From Pseudomonadota bacterium (lineage in GTDB: Bacteria > Pseudomonadota > Gammaproteobacteria > Steroidobacterales > Steroidobacteraceae): 51,910 bases of DNA. Of the stretch, positions 28,423-39,563 are shown piece after piece. The stretch covers positions 1-51,910 of the forward strand of contig JAJYFU010000009.1 of NCBI GenBank assembly GCA_021790795.1. The letters run 5' to 3'. Under the pieces are notes generated by a model. That model was not told the DNA's origin. It did not search any database and saw nothing but the letters and a program-made list of their open reading frames with translations. Numbering within the stretch: position 1 is the first letter of the stretch; each line of letters starts with the position of its first letter. The position numbers and the translations under genes are program-made.

Positions 28423-29170
28423 CCAGGGTGAGTACCTCGTGGCCGGTCTCGGTGACCAGAATGGTGTGTTCCCATTGGGCCGAGAGCGAGTGATCCTTGG
28501 TGATGACGGTCCAGCCATCCGGCAGCAGCCGCACGTGGCGCTTGCCGGAGTTGACCATCGGCTCGATCGTGAACGTCATGCCCGTCTCCAGGGTGAGGCC
28601 GGTCCCGGGCTCGCCGTAGTGCAGAACTTGGGGATCCTCGTGGTACACCCGCCCGATGCCGTGACCGCAGTACTCCCGTACCACCGAGTAGTCGTGCTGC
28701 TCGACGAAGGTCTGGATGGCATGACCGATACTCCCGAGCTGTACGCCGGGGCGGACGATCTCGATGCCGCGCCACATCGCCTGGAAGCACGTCTCGCTGA
28801 GGCGCTGGGCATGGGTGGGGGGCTTGCCGACGTAGTACATCCTGCTGGTGTCGCCGTGATAGCCGTCGCGGATCACCGTCACGTCGATGTTGACGATGTC
28901 ACCGGCCTTGAGGCGCTTTTCGTTGGGGATGCCGTGGCAGACCACGTGATTCACCGAGGTGCAGATGGTCTTGGGGAATCCCCGGTAGTTGAGGTTCGCC
29001 GGCACCGAGCGCTGCACCGCGACGATGTAGTCGTGGCAGATGCGATCGAGCTCCTCGGTGGTCACACCGGGAACCACGTGCTCGGCAATCATGTCGAGCA
29101 CGTCGGCGGCCAGCCGGCCGGCGGTGCGCATCTTTTCCTGTTCCTCGGGCGATTTGATCGTCACGGCCAT
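28397..29170 (-). CDS. map: Methionine aminopeptidase type I
   Basis: MAVTIKSPEEQEKMRTAGRLAADVLDMI, INVDVTVIRDGYHGDTSRMYYVG-like metal site, EYCGHGIGRVYHEDPQVLHYG, MTFTIEPMVN. Confidence 0.96.
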   Translation of the reverse strand: MAVTIKSPEEQEKMRTAGRLAADVLDMIAEHVVPGVTTEELDRICHDYIVAVQRSVPANLNYRGFPKTICTSVNHVVCHGIPNEKRLKAGDIVNIDVTVIRDGYHGDTSRMYYVGKPPTHAQRLSETCFQAMWRGIEIVRPGVQLGSIGHAIQTFVEQHDYSVVREYCGHGIGRVYHEDPQVLHYGEPGTGLTLETGMTFTIEPMVNSGKRHVRLLPDGWTVITKDHSLSAQWEHTILVTETGHEVLTLGAADRRAH

Positions 29171-29237
29171 GAGATTTCCAGCTGAGCTCGAACCGGGGCG
29201 CCGGGGCCGGCACAGACCGGCCGCGGCGCGCAACACA

Positions 29238-29266
29238 TTGTTCATGCGAGGGCTTCATGGTATAAA
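29238..29266 (+). promoter_or_regulatory. Sigma70-type promoter for rpsB
   Basis: TTGTTC (29238-29243), 17-bp spacer, TATAAA (29261-29266), divergent from map. Confidence 0.6.
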
Positions 29267-29401
29267 GCGCGGCCTTTTTTGGCAATCAACCCACACGCGC
29301 ATCGCACCATCCGCAGACTGGGTGTCCCCTTGCTGCCCTCACGGGCGCAGGCGGGATGGCTGCGGAGATGCGCGGAGGCTCAACCCAACGAGGAGTTTCC
29401 C

Positions 29402-30394
29402 ATGCCTGGCGTATCCATGCGGCAGATGCTGGAGGCGGGTGTCCACTTCGGGCACCAAACCCGCTTCTGGAACCCGAAGATGGCCCCGTACATTTTCGGC
29501 GAGCGCAACCGGATTCATATCATCAATCTCGAGAAGACCCAGCCCCTGTATGGTCAGGCTGCGGCCTTCGTCAAGGGCGTGGCCGCCGACGGCGGCAAGG
29601 TGCTGTTCGTCGGCACCAAGCGCTCGGCGCGCGAATCCATTCAGAAGGAAGCCGAGCGCGCCGGCCAGCCGTTCGTCAATCAGCGCTGGCTCGGCGGCAT
29701 GCTCACGAACTTCAAGACCATCCGCCAGTCCATCAAGCGCCTGGATGAGATTACCGAACTCGCGATCTCCGGTGCCCTGGAGCGGCGCGGGAAGAAAGAG
29801 GCCACCCAGCTGCGCCGCGAGCAGGAGAAGCTCGAGAGGAGCTTGGGCGGCATCAAGCGCATGGAGTCGCTGCCGGATGCGCTGTTCGTGATCGACGTCG
29901 GGCATGAGAAGCTCGCGGTCGACGAGGCGCGCAAGCTGGGAATTCCGGTGGTGGCCGTGGTCGACACGAATTGCTCGCCGGACGGTATCGACTACGTCAT
30001 ACCGGGCAATGACGATGCGATGCGGGCGATTCAGCTGTATGCGTCGGGCATGTCCGACGCGGTGCTCGAAGGCAAGGAATCCGTGCCCACCGTGGTGGTC
30101 GGCGAGGACGAGTTCGTAGAGCTCGACGAGGCCGGCAATCCGCGCAAGAAGTCCGCGCGGGGCGCGCGCAAGCCCGCGACGGTACGCGCCAAGAAGGCGC
30201 CGCCCCGGCGCCGCGTGGCCCCGATCAAGGTAGCGCCGGTCGCCGATCCCGTTGAGGAAGTGGTGGGCGAGGAAGAGACCGTCGAGGCTGTGCCGGAAGT
30301 GGCCGCATCCGGGGGCTCCGGCGCCGCGGCCGCGACCACGATCAGCCGGCGCCCGAGCGGCGGCGCGCCGCGGCGCAAGGGCCGTGGGGACTGA
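29402..30394 (+). CDS. rpsB: 30S ribosomal protein S2 (with long C-terminal extension)
   Basis: [89 protein letters not shown]. Confidence 0.97.
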   Translation: MPGVSMRQMLEAGVHFGHQTRFWNPKMAPYIFGERNRIHIINLEKTQPLYGQAAAFVKGVAADGGKVLFVGTKRSARESIQKEAERAGQPFVNQRWLGGMLTNFKTIRQSIKRLDEITELAISGALERRGKKEATQLRREQEKLERSLGGIKRMESLPDALFVIDVGHEKLAVDEARKLGIPVVAVVDTNCSPDGIDYVIPGNDDAMRAIQLYASGMSDAVLEGKESVPTVVVGEDEFVELDEAGNPRKKSARGARKPATVRAKKAPPRRRVAPIKVAPVADPVEEVVGEEETVEAVPEVAASGGSGAAAATTISRRPSGGAPRRKGRGD

Positions 30395-30410
30395 GCGAGG
30401 ACCGATCACG

Positions 30411-31304
30411 ATGAATGTCACAGCCGATATCGTCAAACAGCTGCGCGAGCGCACCGGCGCCGGCATGATGGAGTGCAAGAAGGCGCTCGTGGAGAGCGGC
30501 GGCGACTTGGACGCGGCTGCCGAGCTGATGCGCAAGCAAGGTCTCGCGAAGGCCGACAAAAAAGCCGCACGGGTGGCGGCCGAGGGCGTCATTGCGATCG
30601 AGCCGGCCGCCGACGGGCGCGCCGCCGCCATGGTCGAGGTCAATTGCGAGACGGATTTCGTGGCCCGCGAGCAGGACTTCCGTGCTTTTGCGCAGGCAGT
30701 GGCCCGCGAGGCCCTGCGGAGCCGTCCGACCAGCCTCGAAGCTCTGCTCGAGACTCGGGTTGGTGGCGAGAGCCTCGAAGAGCGCCGTCGGGCCCTGGTC
30801 GCCAAGATCGGCGAGAACATCGGTGTGCGCCGCTTCACGCTCTTGACGAGCGCGGGGCAGCTGGGCACATATACTCATGGATCACGTATCGGCGCGCTGG
30901 TGGCCGTGAAGAGCGGAACCGCCGAGCTGGCGCATGAGCTTGCCATGCATGTGGCGGCGAGCAACCCCCGGTACCTGTCGGTGCGTGAGGTGCCGCCGGC
31001 GGTTCTCGAGAAGGAGCGCGAGATCCTGACCGAGCAGGCGCGCGGCGAGGGCAAGCCGCCCGAGATCGTCGTCAAGATGGTCGAGGGGCGGCTGCGCAAG
31101 TCGCTGGGTGAGATCACGCTGCTCGGCCAGCCGTTCGTGAAGGATCCCGATGTGACGGTCGAGAAGCTGCTCAAGGGCGCCGGCGCCGAAGTGAGCGCCT
31201 TCGAGCGCTTCGAAGTCGGCGCGGGGATCGAGAAAAAGCAGGAGAATTTCGTTGCCGAGGTCATGGCCCAGGTCAAAGGCGCCACGACCGCGCCCCGGAC
31301 CTGA
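30411..31304 (+). CDS. tsf: Elongation factor Ts
   Basis: [61 protein letters not shown]. Confidence 0.97.
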   Translation: MNVTADIVKQLRERTGAGMMECKKALVESGGDLDAAAELMRKQGLAKADKKAARVAAEGVIAIEPAADGRAAAMVEVNCETDFVAREQDFRAFAQAVAREALRSRPTSLEALLETRVGGESLEERRRALVAKIGENIGVRRFTLLTSAGQLGTYTHGSRIGALVAVKSGTAELAHELAMHVAASNPRYLSVREVPPAVLEKEREILTEQARGEGKPPEIVVKMVEGRLRKSLGEITLLGQPFVKDPDVTVEKLLKGAGAEVSAFERFEVGAGIEKKQENFVAEVMAQVKGATTAPRT

Positions 31305-31373
31305 GCCGGCGTTGCCACCGGACCGGCGCCGCGCGGACAGGTTCGGCATCTGAAACGAGTGAAGGTTGGCCCC

Positions 31374-32108
31374 ATGGCGATCGAAAACCCAAAGACTTCG
31401 CGGTTCTCCCGGATCCTGGTGAAGCTCTCGGGGGAGGCGTTGATGGGCCAGGCTGATTACGGGATCGACCCGGCGGTGATCAAGCGCATCGCCGCGGAGC
31501 TCGAGGAGATCAACGGCTTCGGGGTGGAGCTCGCCGTCGTCATCGGCGGCGGCAACATCTTCCGCGGCGCCGGACTGGCCCGCGCCGGGATGGATCGCGT
31601 CACGGCCGATCACATGGGCATGCTGGCCACGGTCATGAATGCCCTGGCCATGCAGGATGCGCTCGAGAGCCGCGGTCTGCACGCGCGCGTGATGTCCGCG
31701 ATTCGCATCAACGAGGTTTGCGAGGACTACATCCGCCGCCGCGCCATCCGTCACCTGGAGAAGGGTCGGGTGGTGATCTGCGCCGCGGGCACCGGTAATC
31801 CGTTCTTCACCACGGACACCGCGGCGGCGCTGCGCGCCATCGAGATCAACGCCGATGTGCTGCTGAAGGCGACCAAGGTCGATGGGGTGTACTCCGACGA
31901 TCCGCTGCGCAACCCGAAGGCCGAGCGCTACCGGCGGCTCACCTTCGATCAGGTGCTTGCTCAGCGGCTCAACGTGATGGACGCCACCGCGATCGTGATG
32001 TGCCGTGACAACCGTTTGCCGCTGCAAGTGTTCAATCTCAATAATCCAGGCGATCTGACCCGCATTGTCCGGGGGGACGAAGTGGGTACGGCCGTGAGCT
32101 GCGAATGA
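31374..32108 (+). CDS. pyrH: UMP kinase
   Basis: [71 protein letters not shown]. Confidence 0.97.
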   Translation: MAIENPKTSRFSRILVKLSGEALMGQADYGIDPAVIKRIAAELEEINGFGVELAVVIGGGNIFRGAGLARAGMDRVTADHMGMLATVMNALAMQDALESRGLHARVMSAIRINEVCEDYIRRRAIRHLEKGRVVICAAGTGNPFFTTDTAAALRAIEINADVLLKATKVDGVYSDDPLRNPKAERYRRLTFDQVLAQRLNVMDATAIVMCRDNRLPLQVFNLNNPGDLTRIVRGDEVGTAVSCE

Positions 32109-32126
32109 GCCGAACCGGCCCGGAGG

Positions 32127-32690
32127 GTGACCATGCTCGATGACATCAAGAAAGACGCGCGCGAGCGGATGGGCAAGTGCGTGCAGAACTATCAGGCGGA
32201 CATGAAGAAGCTGCGCACCGGGCGGGCGCACCCGAGCCTGGTCGAGCACTTGAAGGTCGAGTATTACGGCTCGGAAGTGCCGTTGCAGCAGGTGGCCAGC
32301 ATCGCCGTCGAAGACGGCCGCACGCTGATCATCTCCCCGTGGGAAAAGGGTGCCGTGCAGGCGGTCGAGAAGGCGATATTCAAGTCCGACCTGGGGCTGA
32401 CGCCGATGACCGCCGGCACCGTGATCCGCATACCGATGCCGCCGCTGACGGAGGAGCGCCGCCGCGAAATCGTCAAGGTGCTCAAAGCCGACGCGGAGAA
32501 CGCCCGTGTCGCGGTCCGCGGAGTGCGCCGCGACGTGATGAACGACGTCAAGGACCTGTTGAAGGAGAAGCTGCTCTCGCAGGACGACGAGCGGCGCGCC
32601 GAAACGGAGATCCAGAAGCTCACCGACAAGCACATTGCCGACATCGAGCAGCTTCTGGCGGCCAAAGAAAAGGAAATCATGCAGGTCTGA
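32127..32690 (+). CDS. frr: Ribosome recycling factor
   Basis: LRTGRAHPSLVEHLKVEYYGSEVPLQQVASI, PPLTEERRREIVK; start could also be ATG 32133. Confidence 0.97.
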   Translation: MTMLDDIKKDARERMGKCVQNYQADMKKLRTGRAHPSLVEHLKVEYYGSEVPLQQVASIAVEDGRTLIISPWEKGAVQAVEKAIFKSDLGLTPMTAGTVIRIPMPPLTEERRREIVKVLKADAENARVAVRGVRRDVMNDVKDLLKEKLLSQDDERRAETEIQKLTDKHIADIEQLLAAKEKEIMQV

Positions 32691-32702
32691 TGGACTCGCG
32701 TA

Positions 32703-33464
32703 GTGTCTCGCACCGCCAACCCCGCCACGCTGCCGCGTCATATCGCGATCACGATGGATGGCAATGGCCGCTGGGCGGCCGAGCGGGGTCTTGCCCGGCC
32801 GGCCGGTCACAAGGCAGGCCTCGAGCCGGTGCGGCTGTGCGTGCGCGAGTGCGCGCGGCTCGGCGTCGAGGCGCTGACGCTGTTCGCCTTTTCGAGCGAG
32901 AACTGGTCGCGTCCGGCCGAGGAGGTCGCCAGCCTGATGGGACTGTTCCTCGAGGCGATCGACCGCGAGGTCAGCGATCTGGACCGCCGGGGTGTGCGCC
33001 TGCGGGTGATCGGCAATCGCCGCGCCCTCTCGGTGCGTCTTCAGGCCCAGATCGCCGCGGCCGAGCAGCGTACCGCGGCCAACACGGGATTGAAGCTGCA
33101 GATCGCCGTGAGCTATGGCGGGCGCTGGGACATCGTACAGGCGGCCCGCACGCTCGCGGCGCGCTGCCTGAGCGGCGAGCTCGACATCGCCTCCCTCGAC
33201 GAGACGCGTTTCGCCTCGGCGCTCGAGCTCAACGGACTGCCCGACCCGGATCTGTTGATTCGCACCGGCGCCGAGCGGCGCATCAGCAACTTTATGCTCT
33301 GGAACCTGGCATACACCGAACTTTATTTCTGCGACTGCCTATGGCCGCAATTCGATGCCGCCGAGCTGGCTCGGGCGCTGGACTTCTTCGCCCACCGCGA
33401 GCGGCGTTTCGGGCTCACCGGTGCACAGCGCCCCGATCGTCCGCCGTCGGCGGCGCAATCGTGA
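32703..33464 (+). CDS. uppS: Isoprenyl (undecaprenyl) diphosphate synthase
   Basis: PRHIAITMDGNGRWAAERGLARPAGHKAG, LTLFAFSSENWSRP, DPDLLIRTGAERRISNFMLWNLAYTELYF. Confidence 0.96.
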   Translation: MSRTANPATLPRHIAITMDGNGRWAAERGLARPAGHKAGLEPVRLCVRECARLGVEALTLFAFSSENWSRPAEEVASLMGLFLEAIDREVSDLDRRGVRLRVIGNRRALSVRLQAQIAAAEQRTAANTGLKLQIAVSYGGRWDIVQAARTLAARCLSGELDIASLDETRFASALELNGLPDPDLLIRTGAERRISNFMLWNLAYTELYFCDCLWPQFDAAELARALDFFAHRERRFGLTGAQRPDRPPSAAQS

Positions 33465-33474
33465 AAGTGCGACC

Positions 33475-34287
33475 GTGAGCGACTCGCTGCGTTCGCGCGT
33501 CATCACCGCCGCCATCCTGATGGCGCTGTTGCTGGCGGTGCTGTTCGGATTGCCCCCGGGCGCCACGGTGATCGTGCTTGCCCTGACGGTCCTGGTCGGG
33601 GCGTGGGAATGGTCGGGGTTCGTCGAGCGGCGCCGCCTCTGGGTGCGGGGCGCGTACGTGCTGCTCATCGCCGCGGCGCTGGCGCTCGCCTGGCGGCTCA
33701 GCGGCACGCGCGCGGGCCTCGAGCTGTTGCTGGGCGGGGCCCTGCTGTGGTGGCTGGTGGCGCTGGCCTGGATCACGCTGGCACCGCAGCGCGTGGGGCG
33801 CGGCTCGGCGGCCGCGGCCGGAATCTGCGCACTGGTGCCGGCCTGGGTGGCGCTCGCGCGCCTGCGCCTCGATGGCGCGCGCGGCGCCGAGTGGGTGCTG
33901 TTCTGCCTGCTTCTGGTATGGGTGGCGGATATCGGCGCGTACTTCACGGGCCGACGCTTCGGACGGGTGCGCCTGGCGCCACGGGTCTCACCCGCCAAGA
34001 CCTGGGAAGGGGCGCTCGGCGGCGTCGTCTCGTGCATTCCGGTGGCGGTGGCCGGCAGTTTCTGGTTCAGTGTGCCCCTGGGGCGCTTCGTGGCGCTGTG
34101 TCTGGCGGCGGTGGGCTTCTCGATCGTGGGCGACCTGACCGAAAGTCTGCTGAAGCGCTTCGCGGGAGTGAAGGACAGCGGCCGGCTCTTTCCGGGGCAC
34201 GGCGGGGTCATGGACCGCATCGACAGCCTGACCGGGGCCGCCCCGGTGCTGTTGCTCGGTCTCACGGTTATGGGAGTCATGTCATGA
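33475..34287 (+). CDS. cdsA: Phosphatidate cytidylyltransferase
   Basis: GTG start; multi-[69 protein letters not shown]. Confidence 0.95.
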   Translation: MSDSLRSRVITAAILMALLLAVLFGLPPGATVIVLALTVLVGAWEWSGFVERRRLWVRGAYVLLIAAALALAWRLSGTRAGLELLLGGALLWWLVALAWITLAPQRVGRGSAAAAGICALVPAWVALARLRLDGARGAEWVLFCLLLVWVADIGAYFTGRRFGRVRLAPRVSPAKTWEGALGGVVSCIPVAVAGSFWFSVPLGRFVALCLAAVGFSIVGDLTESLLKRFAGVKDSGRLFPGHGGVMDRIDSLTGAAPVLLLGLTVMGVMS

Positions 34288-35501
34288 TTGGGGTGGTGGT
34301 TCTCGGCTCGACCGGCTCGATCGGTGAGAACACCCTGGATGTGCTCGCGCGCCACCCGGACCGCTTCCGCTTGATCGGTATCGGCGCCCACCGCAACACC
34401 GAGAAGCTTGCCGAGCAGGTCCGGCGCTATCGCCCGGCCTATGCGGCGCTCGCCGATGCCGGCGCGGTCGGGGAGCTCGAGAGGCGCCTCGGTGATGCGC
34501 CACGCGCCACGCGCGTGCTGGCCGGGCCCGACAGTCTGCTCGAGCTGGCGACACTGCCCGAGGCCGAGTGCGTCATGGCGGCGATCGTGGGGGCGGCGGG
34601 GCTGCCCTCGACGCTTGCGGCCGCGCGCGCCGGCAAGCGGCTGCTGCTCGCCAACAAGGAATCCCTGGTCATGTCCGGCCCGCTGCTGATGGAGGCGGTA
34701 CGCACGGGCGGCTCGGTGCTCCTGCCGATCGACAGCGAGCACAACGCCATCTTCCAGTGTCTGCCGCACGGGACCCGTGCCGGCGAGGCCCCGAGCGGCG
34801 TGCGCCGCCTGCTGCTGACCTGCTCGGGGGGGCCGTTTCGCGACTCGAGCGCGGAGGCCATCGCCGCGGCGACGCCGGAGGCGGCCGTGGCCCACCCCAA
34901 CTGGGTGATGGGGCGCAAGATTTCGGTTGATTCGGCCACCCTCATGAACAAGGGCCTGGAGTTGATCGAGGCGTGTTTTCTGTTCGGGCTGACACCGGAG
35001 CGGGTCGATATCGTCATTCACCCGCAGAGCATCGTGCACTCGCTGGTCGAGTACATCGACGGCTCGATGCTCGCCCAGCTCGGCTCCCACGACATGCGCA
35101 CGCCGATCGCGCATGCGTTGGCGTGGCCTGAGCGCATGACCTCGGGCGTCCCGTTCCTCGATCTGGTCAAGACGGCGACGTTGGACTTCCGGGCGCCCGA
35201 CCCGGTGCGTTTCCCCAGCCTGCGCCTCGCGCGAGCGGCCGCGCGCGCCGGTGGCCTCACGCCGGTGGCGCTGAATGCGGCCAACGAGGTGGCGGTGCAC
35301 GCCTTCCTCGAGCGGCGGTTGAACTTTCCCGGCATCGCCTCGGTCATTGAGGAGGTGATCACACGCTCTACGGCGGGACCCATCGGCGGTTTGGACGATG
35401 TCACGGCCGCCGATGGCGAGGCGCGGCGGCTCGCGCACGCGTGTATCGAGGAGCGTATGCACGCGAGTGAGAAGGTCTCGGTCGGGGGTGCGGGCGCATG
35501 A
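34284..35501 (+). CDS. dxr: 1-deoxy-D-xylulose 5-phosphate reductoisomerase
   Basis: [84 protein letters not shown]. Confidence 0.97.
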   Translation: MIGVVVLGSTGSIGENTLDVLARHPDRFRLIGIGAHRNTEKLAEQVRRYRPAYAALADAGAVGELERRLGDAPRATRVLAGPDSLLELATLPEAECVMAAIVGAAGLPSTLAAARAGKRLLLANKESLVMSGPLLMEAVRTGGSVLLPIDSEHNAIFQCLPHGTRAGEAPSGVRRLLLTCSGGPFRDSSAEAIAAATPEAAVAHPNWVMGRKISVDSATLMNKGLELIEACFLFGLTPERVDIVIHPQSIVHSLVEYIDGSMLAQLGSHDMRTPIAHALAWPERMTSGVPFLDLVKTATLDFRAPDPVRFPSLRLARAAARAGGLTPVALNAANEVAVHAFLERRLNFPGIASVIEEVITRSTAGPIGGLDDVTAADGEARRLAHACIEERMHASEKVSVGGAGA

Positions 35502-36868
35502 CGGCGCTGTGGTATCTGCTGTGGTTCCTGATCGCCGTAAGTCTGCTGGTCACGGTGCACGAATTCGGTCACTATTGGGTGGCCCGCCGCCTCGGCTTCA
35601 AGGTGCTGCGCTTCTCGGTGGGCTTCGGCAAGCCCATCATCTCCTGGCGCGGCAAGCGCGATCAGACCGAGTATTGGATCTGCCCCATTCCGCTCGGGGG
35701 CTACGTCAAGATGCTCGATGAGCGCGAGGGTCCGGTACCGCCGGAGGAGCTCTCCCGCTCGTTCACGCGCCAGCATCCGCTGAAGCGCATTCTGGTGCTG
35801 CTCGCCGGTCCCGGCTTCAACTTCATATTCGCGATCGGGGCGCTCAGCGTCATGCTGTGGGCCGGCGGCATGACCCGCTATCTGCCGGTGATCGGTCATG
35901 TGCAGGCCGGCTCGATCGCCGCGCGCGCCGGGGTGCGCCGGGGCGACCGGATCGTCGCGATCAACGGGGCGCCGGTCGACAGCCAGCGTCAGGTGGTTCT
36001 GCGCCTGCTCGATGTCATGAGCGGCAACGGCGATGCGCGCGTGACCGTGCGCTCCGAGGGCGCCACCCGCGCGCTCAACCTGGATGTGCGTAATCCGGCG
36101 CAGCGCCGCGCGCTCACCGGTCCGAAGGATCCGCTGCACGGCCTGGGGATGCACTTCTGGGAGCCGACGGTTCCGCCGGTACTGGGCCAGGTGCTGCCCG
36201 GCGGACCGGCGGCGCGCGCCGGGCTGCGCGCCGGCGATCGGATCGTGGCGGTCGACGGCCATGCCATGAAGAACTTCCAGGACATCGTGGCGGCCGTGAG
36301 TCCCAATCCGGGCAAGACACTCGCCATCACCTATCGGCGCGGGGTGATCGAGCGGACCGTCGATGTCACGACCAAGAGGGTGACGGTCGATGGGCGCGTC
36401 ATCGGCCGCATCGAGGCGGCGCAGCCGATGACGATCAGCTATCCGCCGGGCATGGTTCAGACCGCGCCGCTCGGGCCGCTCGGCGCGCTCACGCACGCCG
36501 TGCACCGGATCTGGACCCTGACGAGACTGCAGGCGCGCCTGTTGTGGCGGATGGCGCTCGGCCGGGTGTCGATCAAGAACATCGGCGGGCCGCTGACCAT
36601 CGCCGAGGATGCCGGCCAGTCGGCCAGCGCCGGGCTCGGCTCGTTCGTGGGTTTCCTCGTGCTCATCTCCATGGAGCTGGGCTTTCTCAATCTCCTGCCG
36701 ATTCCGGTGCTCGACGGCGGGCAGATCCTGTTTCAGGCCATCGAGTGGGTCAAGGGGGCGCCGCTGTCCGAGCGCGCGCAGATCATCGGTCAGCAAGTGG
36801 GAATCGCGCTGCTGATTCTTCTAATGGGGGTGGCGGTGTTCAACGACATCGCGCGCCAATTTGGCTGA
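35498..36868 (+). CDS. rseP: RIP metalloprotease RseP
   Basis: [19 protein letters not shown] (HExxH), two PDZ regions, [16 protein letters not shown]. Confidence 0.96.
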   Translation: MTALWYLLWFLIAVSLLVTVHEFGHYWVARRLGFKVLRFSVGFGKPIISWRGKRDQTEYWICPIPLGGYVKMLDEREGPVPPEELSRSFTRQHPLKRILVLLAGPGFNFIFAIGALSVMLWAGGMTRYLPVIGHVQAGSIAARAGVRRGDRIVAINGAPVDSQRQVVLRLLDVMSGNGDARVTVRSEGATRALNLDVRNPAQRRALTGPKDPLHGLGMHFWEPTVPPVLGQVLPGGPAARAGLRAGDRIVAVDGHAMKNFQDIVAAVSPNPGKTLAITYRRGVIERTVDVTTKRVTVDGRVIGRIEAAQPMTISYPPGMVQTAPLGPLGALTHAVHRIWTLTRLQARLLWRMALGRVSIKNIGGPLTIAEDAGQSASAGLGSFVGFLVLISMELGFLNLLPIPVLDGGQILFQAIEWVKGAPLSERAQIIGQQVGIALLILLMGVAVFNDIARQFG

Positions 36869-37016
36869 CCCTTGCACAGATTGAAGCCGGGCCCGAATCG
36901 AGGTCCGCCCGGCTCCGCGCCGCTTCGCCGGCCGGGGCGCGGGGGGCAACACACGTGATCGACGCAATACATCGGGGTCAAATGTTCCGCTACGTGACAA
37001 ATCGGGTGTACTCCGT

Positions 37017-39449
37017 ATGAAGGGTCGCTTGGCGCTCGCCGCCGTCGCGCTCGCCGTCCATTCGGCGCTCGCCATGGCGCAGGGCAATATCGCGCCGCGC
37101 GCGGCGGATTTCACCGTGGGCAACATCAAGGTGGAGGGCCTGCAGCGCATCTCCGAAGGGACGGTGTTCAACTACCTGCCGATCAACATCGGCGATGATC
37201 TGACGCCGGCCAAGATACGCCGGGCGATCGAGGCGCTGTACGCCACCGGCTTCTTCCGCGACATCGAGATGCGCCGCCAGGGAAACACCCTGGTGGTGGT
37301 GGTGATGGAGCGGCCGTCGATCGAGAGCTTCCAGGTCACCGGCAACAAGGCGATCAAGACCAAGAACCTGATGAAGTCCCTGCGCAACGTGGGACTCGCG
37401 CCGGGAAAGATCTTCAACCGCTCGGTGCTGAGCGAGGTCACCGGCTATCTGACCCACATGTATTACAGCCGGGGCAAGTACGGGGTGCGGATCAACACCA
37501 AGGTCGTCCCGGAGACCGACAACCGGGTCAAGATCAAGATCAAGATCGACGAGGGCTCGCGCGCCGTCATCCGCTCGATCAACATCGTGGGCAACACCCG
37601 CTTCCCGGAAGCGGAGGTTCTCAAGCGTTTCCACCTGAAGACCCCGGGCTGGCTGTCCTGGTACGAGGACAACGACCGCTACTCGCGCGCGACCTTGAAG
37701 GGCGATCTGGAGCGACTGCGCAATTTCTACATGGATCGGGGCTACGCGAATTTCGCGATCCGCTCCTCGGAGGTGCAGATCAGTCCGGACCGGAAGAACA
37801 TCTTCATCAACATCAACATCAAGCAGGGCGAGGTCTACCGCATCTCCAAGGTCAAGCTGGCCGGAACGTTCGTGGTGCCCAAGCGGCAGCTCGAGCGTCT
37901 GGTGCAGGCGCACCCCGGCGAGGTGTTCGACCGGGCGCTGATCAGCAATACGCAGAAGCTGATCGAGAACCGCCTGGGCGAGTACGGCTACGCGTTCGCC
38001 AAGGTGGACCCGGTGCCGACGCCGAACAACAAGACCCATCAGGTCGAGCTCACTTTCTTCGTCGATCCGGGCGACCGGGTCTATGTGCGCAAGATCACCT
38101 TCTCGGGTGAAACCGCCATCAACGACAAGGTGCTGCGCCGCGAGCTGCATCAGCTCGAGGGCGGTTGGCTTTCCAACGTGTCGCTCGAGCGCGGCAAGCA
38201 GTTCCTCGAGCGTCTGCCGTACGTGAAGGGCGTGACGTATTCCAAGCATCGGGTGGCGGGCTCTCCGGACGAGGTGGACGTCAACTACAAGATCAAGCAG
38301 GGGCCGGCGGCGCAGCTGTCGGGCGGTCTCGGCTATTCGGCCATGTACAAGCTGATGCTGAACGCGAACTTCGGCGACGCCGATTTCCTCGGCACCGGCA
38401 ACGAGCTGAACATCAGTCTGTCCGGCGGCGCGTTCGAGAAGATGTACGACGTCAGCTATACGAATCCGTTCATCACCCAGAACGGCGTGTCGCAGACGCT
38501 CTCCTTGAGCTACAACGACTCCACGCAGTTCGTCTCCTCGTCCTCGCAATTCAACTCCAAGACGATCAATCTGGGGCCGGAGTGGAGCTACCCGATCACC
38601 GAGTTCCAGTATCTGTCGTTCGGCGCGTCCTTCGAGGATGCCCAGCTGCTGACCAGCTCGCTCGGCAGCTCCGAGCAGGCGGTGCAGTGGGTGCAGCAGA
38701 ACGGCAATCCGTACACCGACCTGGTGCACGAGGATTACGCGAACAACGAATACGAGCTCTTCGGCACGAACTATTACGATACGCAGCTGCTGCTCGGCTA
38801 CCAGTTCGATGACCGCAACCGCACCCTGTTCGCGACCCGTGGCCAGCGCTTCGCGGTGAACGGCACCGTCACCATCCCCGGCAGCGGCCCGGTGCAGTAC
38901 TTCGTGGCGAGCCTGGACTACCAGCTGTACGTGCCCCTGTGGCGCCATTTCATCCTGTCGTTCTACGAGCGCACCGATTACGGCAACGGTTTCGACGGCA
39001 CCTCCGGGTTGCCGCCGTACCGGCTGTTCTACGGCGGCGGACCGGATTCGGTGCGTGGCTTCCGCACCGACTGGCTCGGGCCGCGCGACCAGTTCGGCAA
39101 CCCCTACGGGGGCAATTTCGATATCGTCAGCCAGAACGAGCTGCTGCTGCCGATCCCGAAAAAGTGGCGCGAGACGGCTCAAGTGGCCCTGTTCTTCGAT
39201 ATGGGCAATGTCTTCTACACCGGCAATAGCGTGCACTTCTTCGAGCCGAACAATGTCACCCCGGTCTACTATCATTTCCACGGTATCGGGAGCCTGAAGC
39301 GCGCGGTCGGCGTGGCGGTGGAGTGGATGTCGCCCATGGGCCTGTTCCGATTCAGCTATGGTGTGCCGCTCAATGCCACGCGTGCGACCTTCAATACCTG
39401 GGGCGACCAGACCCAGGGCTTCCAGTTCACGGTGGGGCAGGCCTTCTAG
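37017..39449 (+). CDS. bamA: Outer membrane protein assembly factor BamA
   Basis: Signal peptide, five POTRA-like repeats (FTVGNIKVEGLQRISEGTVFNYLPI...), VRGF motif in GGGPDSVRGFRTDWLG, C-terminal FQFTVGQAF. Confidence 0.97.
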   Translation: MKGRLALAAVALAVHSALAMAQGNIAPRAADFTVGNIKVEGLQRISEGTVFNYLPINIGDDLTPAKIRRAIEALYATGFFRDIEMRRQGNTLVVVVMERPSIESFQVTGNKAIKTKNLMKSLRNVGLAPGKIFNRSVLSEVTGYLTHMYYSRGKYGVRINTKVVPETDNRVKIKIKIDEGSRAVIRSINIVGNTRFPEAEVLKRFHLKTPGWLSWYEDNDRYSRATLKGDLERLRNFYMDRGYANFAIRSSEVQISPDRKNIFININIKQGEVYRISKVKLAGTFVVPKRQLERLVQAHPGEVFDRALISNTQKLIENRLGEYGYAFAKVDPVPTPNNKTHQVELTFFVDPGDRVYVRKITFSGETAINDKVLRRELHQLEGGWLSNVSLERGKQFLERLPYVKGVTYSKHRVAGSPDEVDVNYKIKQGPAAQLSGGLGYSAMYKLMLNANFGDADFLGTGNELNISLSGGAFEKMYDVSYTNPFITQNGVSQTLSLSYNDSTQFVSSSSQFNSKTINLGPEWSYPITEFQYLSFGASFEDAQLLTSSLGSSEQAVQWVQQNGNPYTDLVHEDYANNEYELFGTNYYDTQLLLGYQFDDRNRTLFATRGQRFAVNGTVTIPGSGPVQYFVASLDYQLYVPLWRHFILSFYERTDYGNGFDGTSGLPPYRLFYGGGPDSVRGFRTDWLGPRDQFGNPYGGNFDIVSQNELLLPIPKKWRETAQVALFFDMGNVFYTGNSVHFFEPNNVTPVYYHFHGIGSLKRAVGVAVEWMSPMGLFRFSYGVPLNATRATFNTWGDQTQGFQFTVGQAF

Positions 39450-39497
39450 GCCGCATCCGGGCGGCGCGGCGCCGCTGGTGGTAGAATGGGTTAATAA

Positions 39498-39525
39498 TGC
39501 GTCCCCGAAGAGGGGCGCCTACGCA
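39498..39525. other. Imperfect stem-loop in the bamA-skp intergenic region
   Basis: TGCGT-CCCC-GAAGA-GGGG-cgcct-ACGCA; a TTTTT run follows at 39533-39537. Confidence 0.4.
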
Positions 39526-39563
39526 TATACGATTTTTCCGTCAGTTCCACGAGGTGGATTTCC

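Noticed and set aside
25948-28431. 827-aa plus-strand ORF opposite glnD
   Set aside because: glnD on the minus strand has clear NT, HD and ACT motifs; this ORF is its shadow.
29269-29280. GCGGCCTTTTTT as a terminator for map or rpsB
   Set aside because: No adjacent stem; it lies just downstream of the rpsB promoter and upstream of the divergent map gene, so it is unlikely to be a terminator.
36990-39281. 763-aa minus-strand ORF opposite bamA
   Set aside because: The sense frame is BamA; antisense is a compositional shadow with no motifs.
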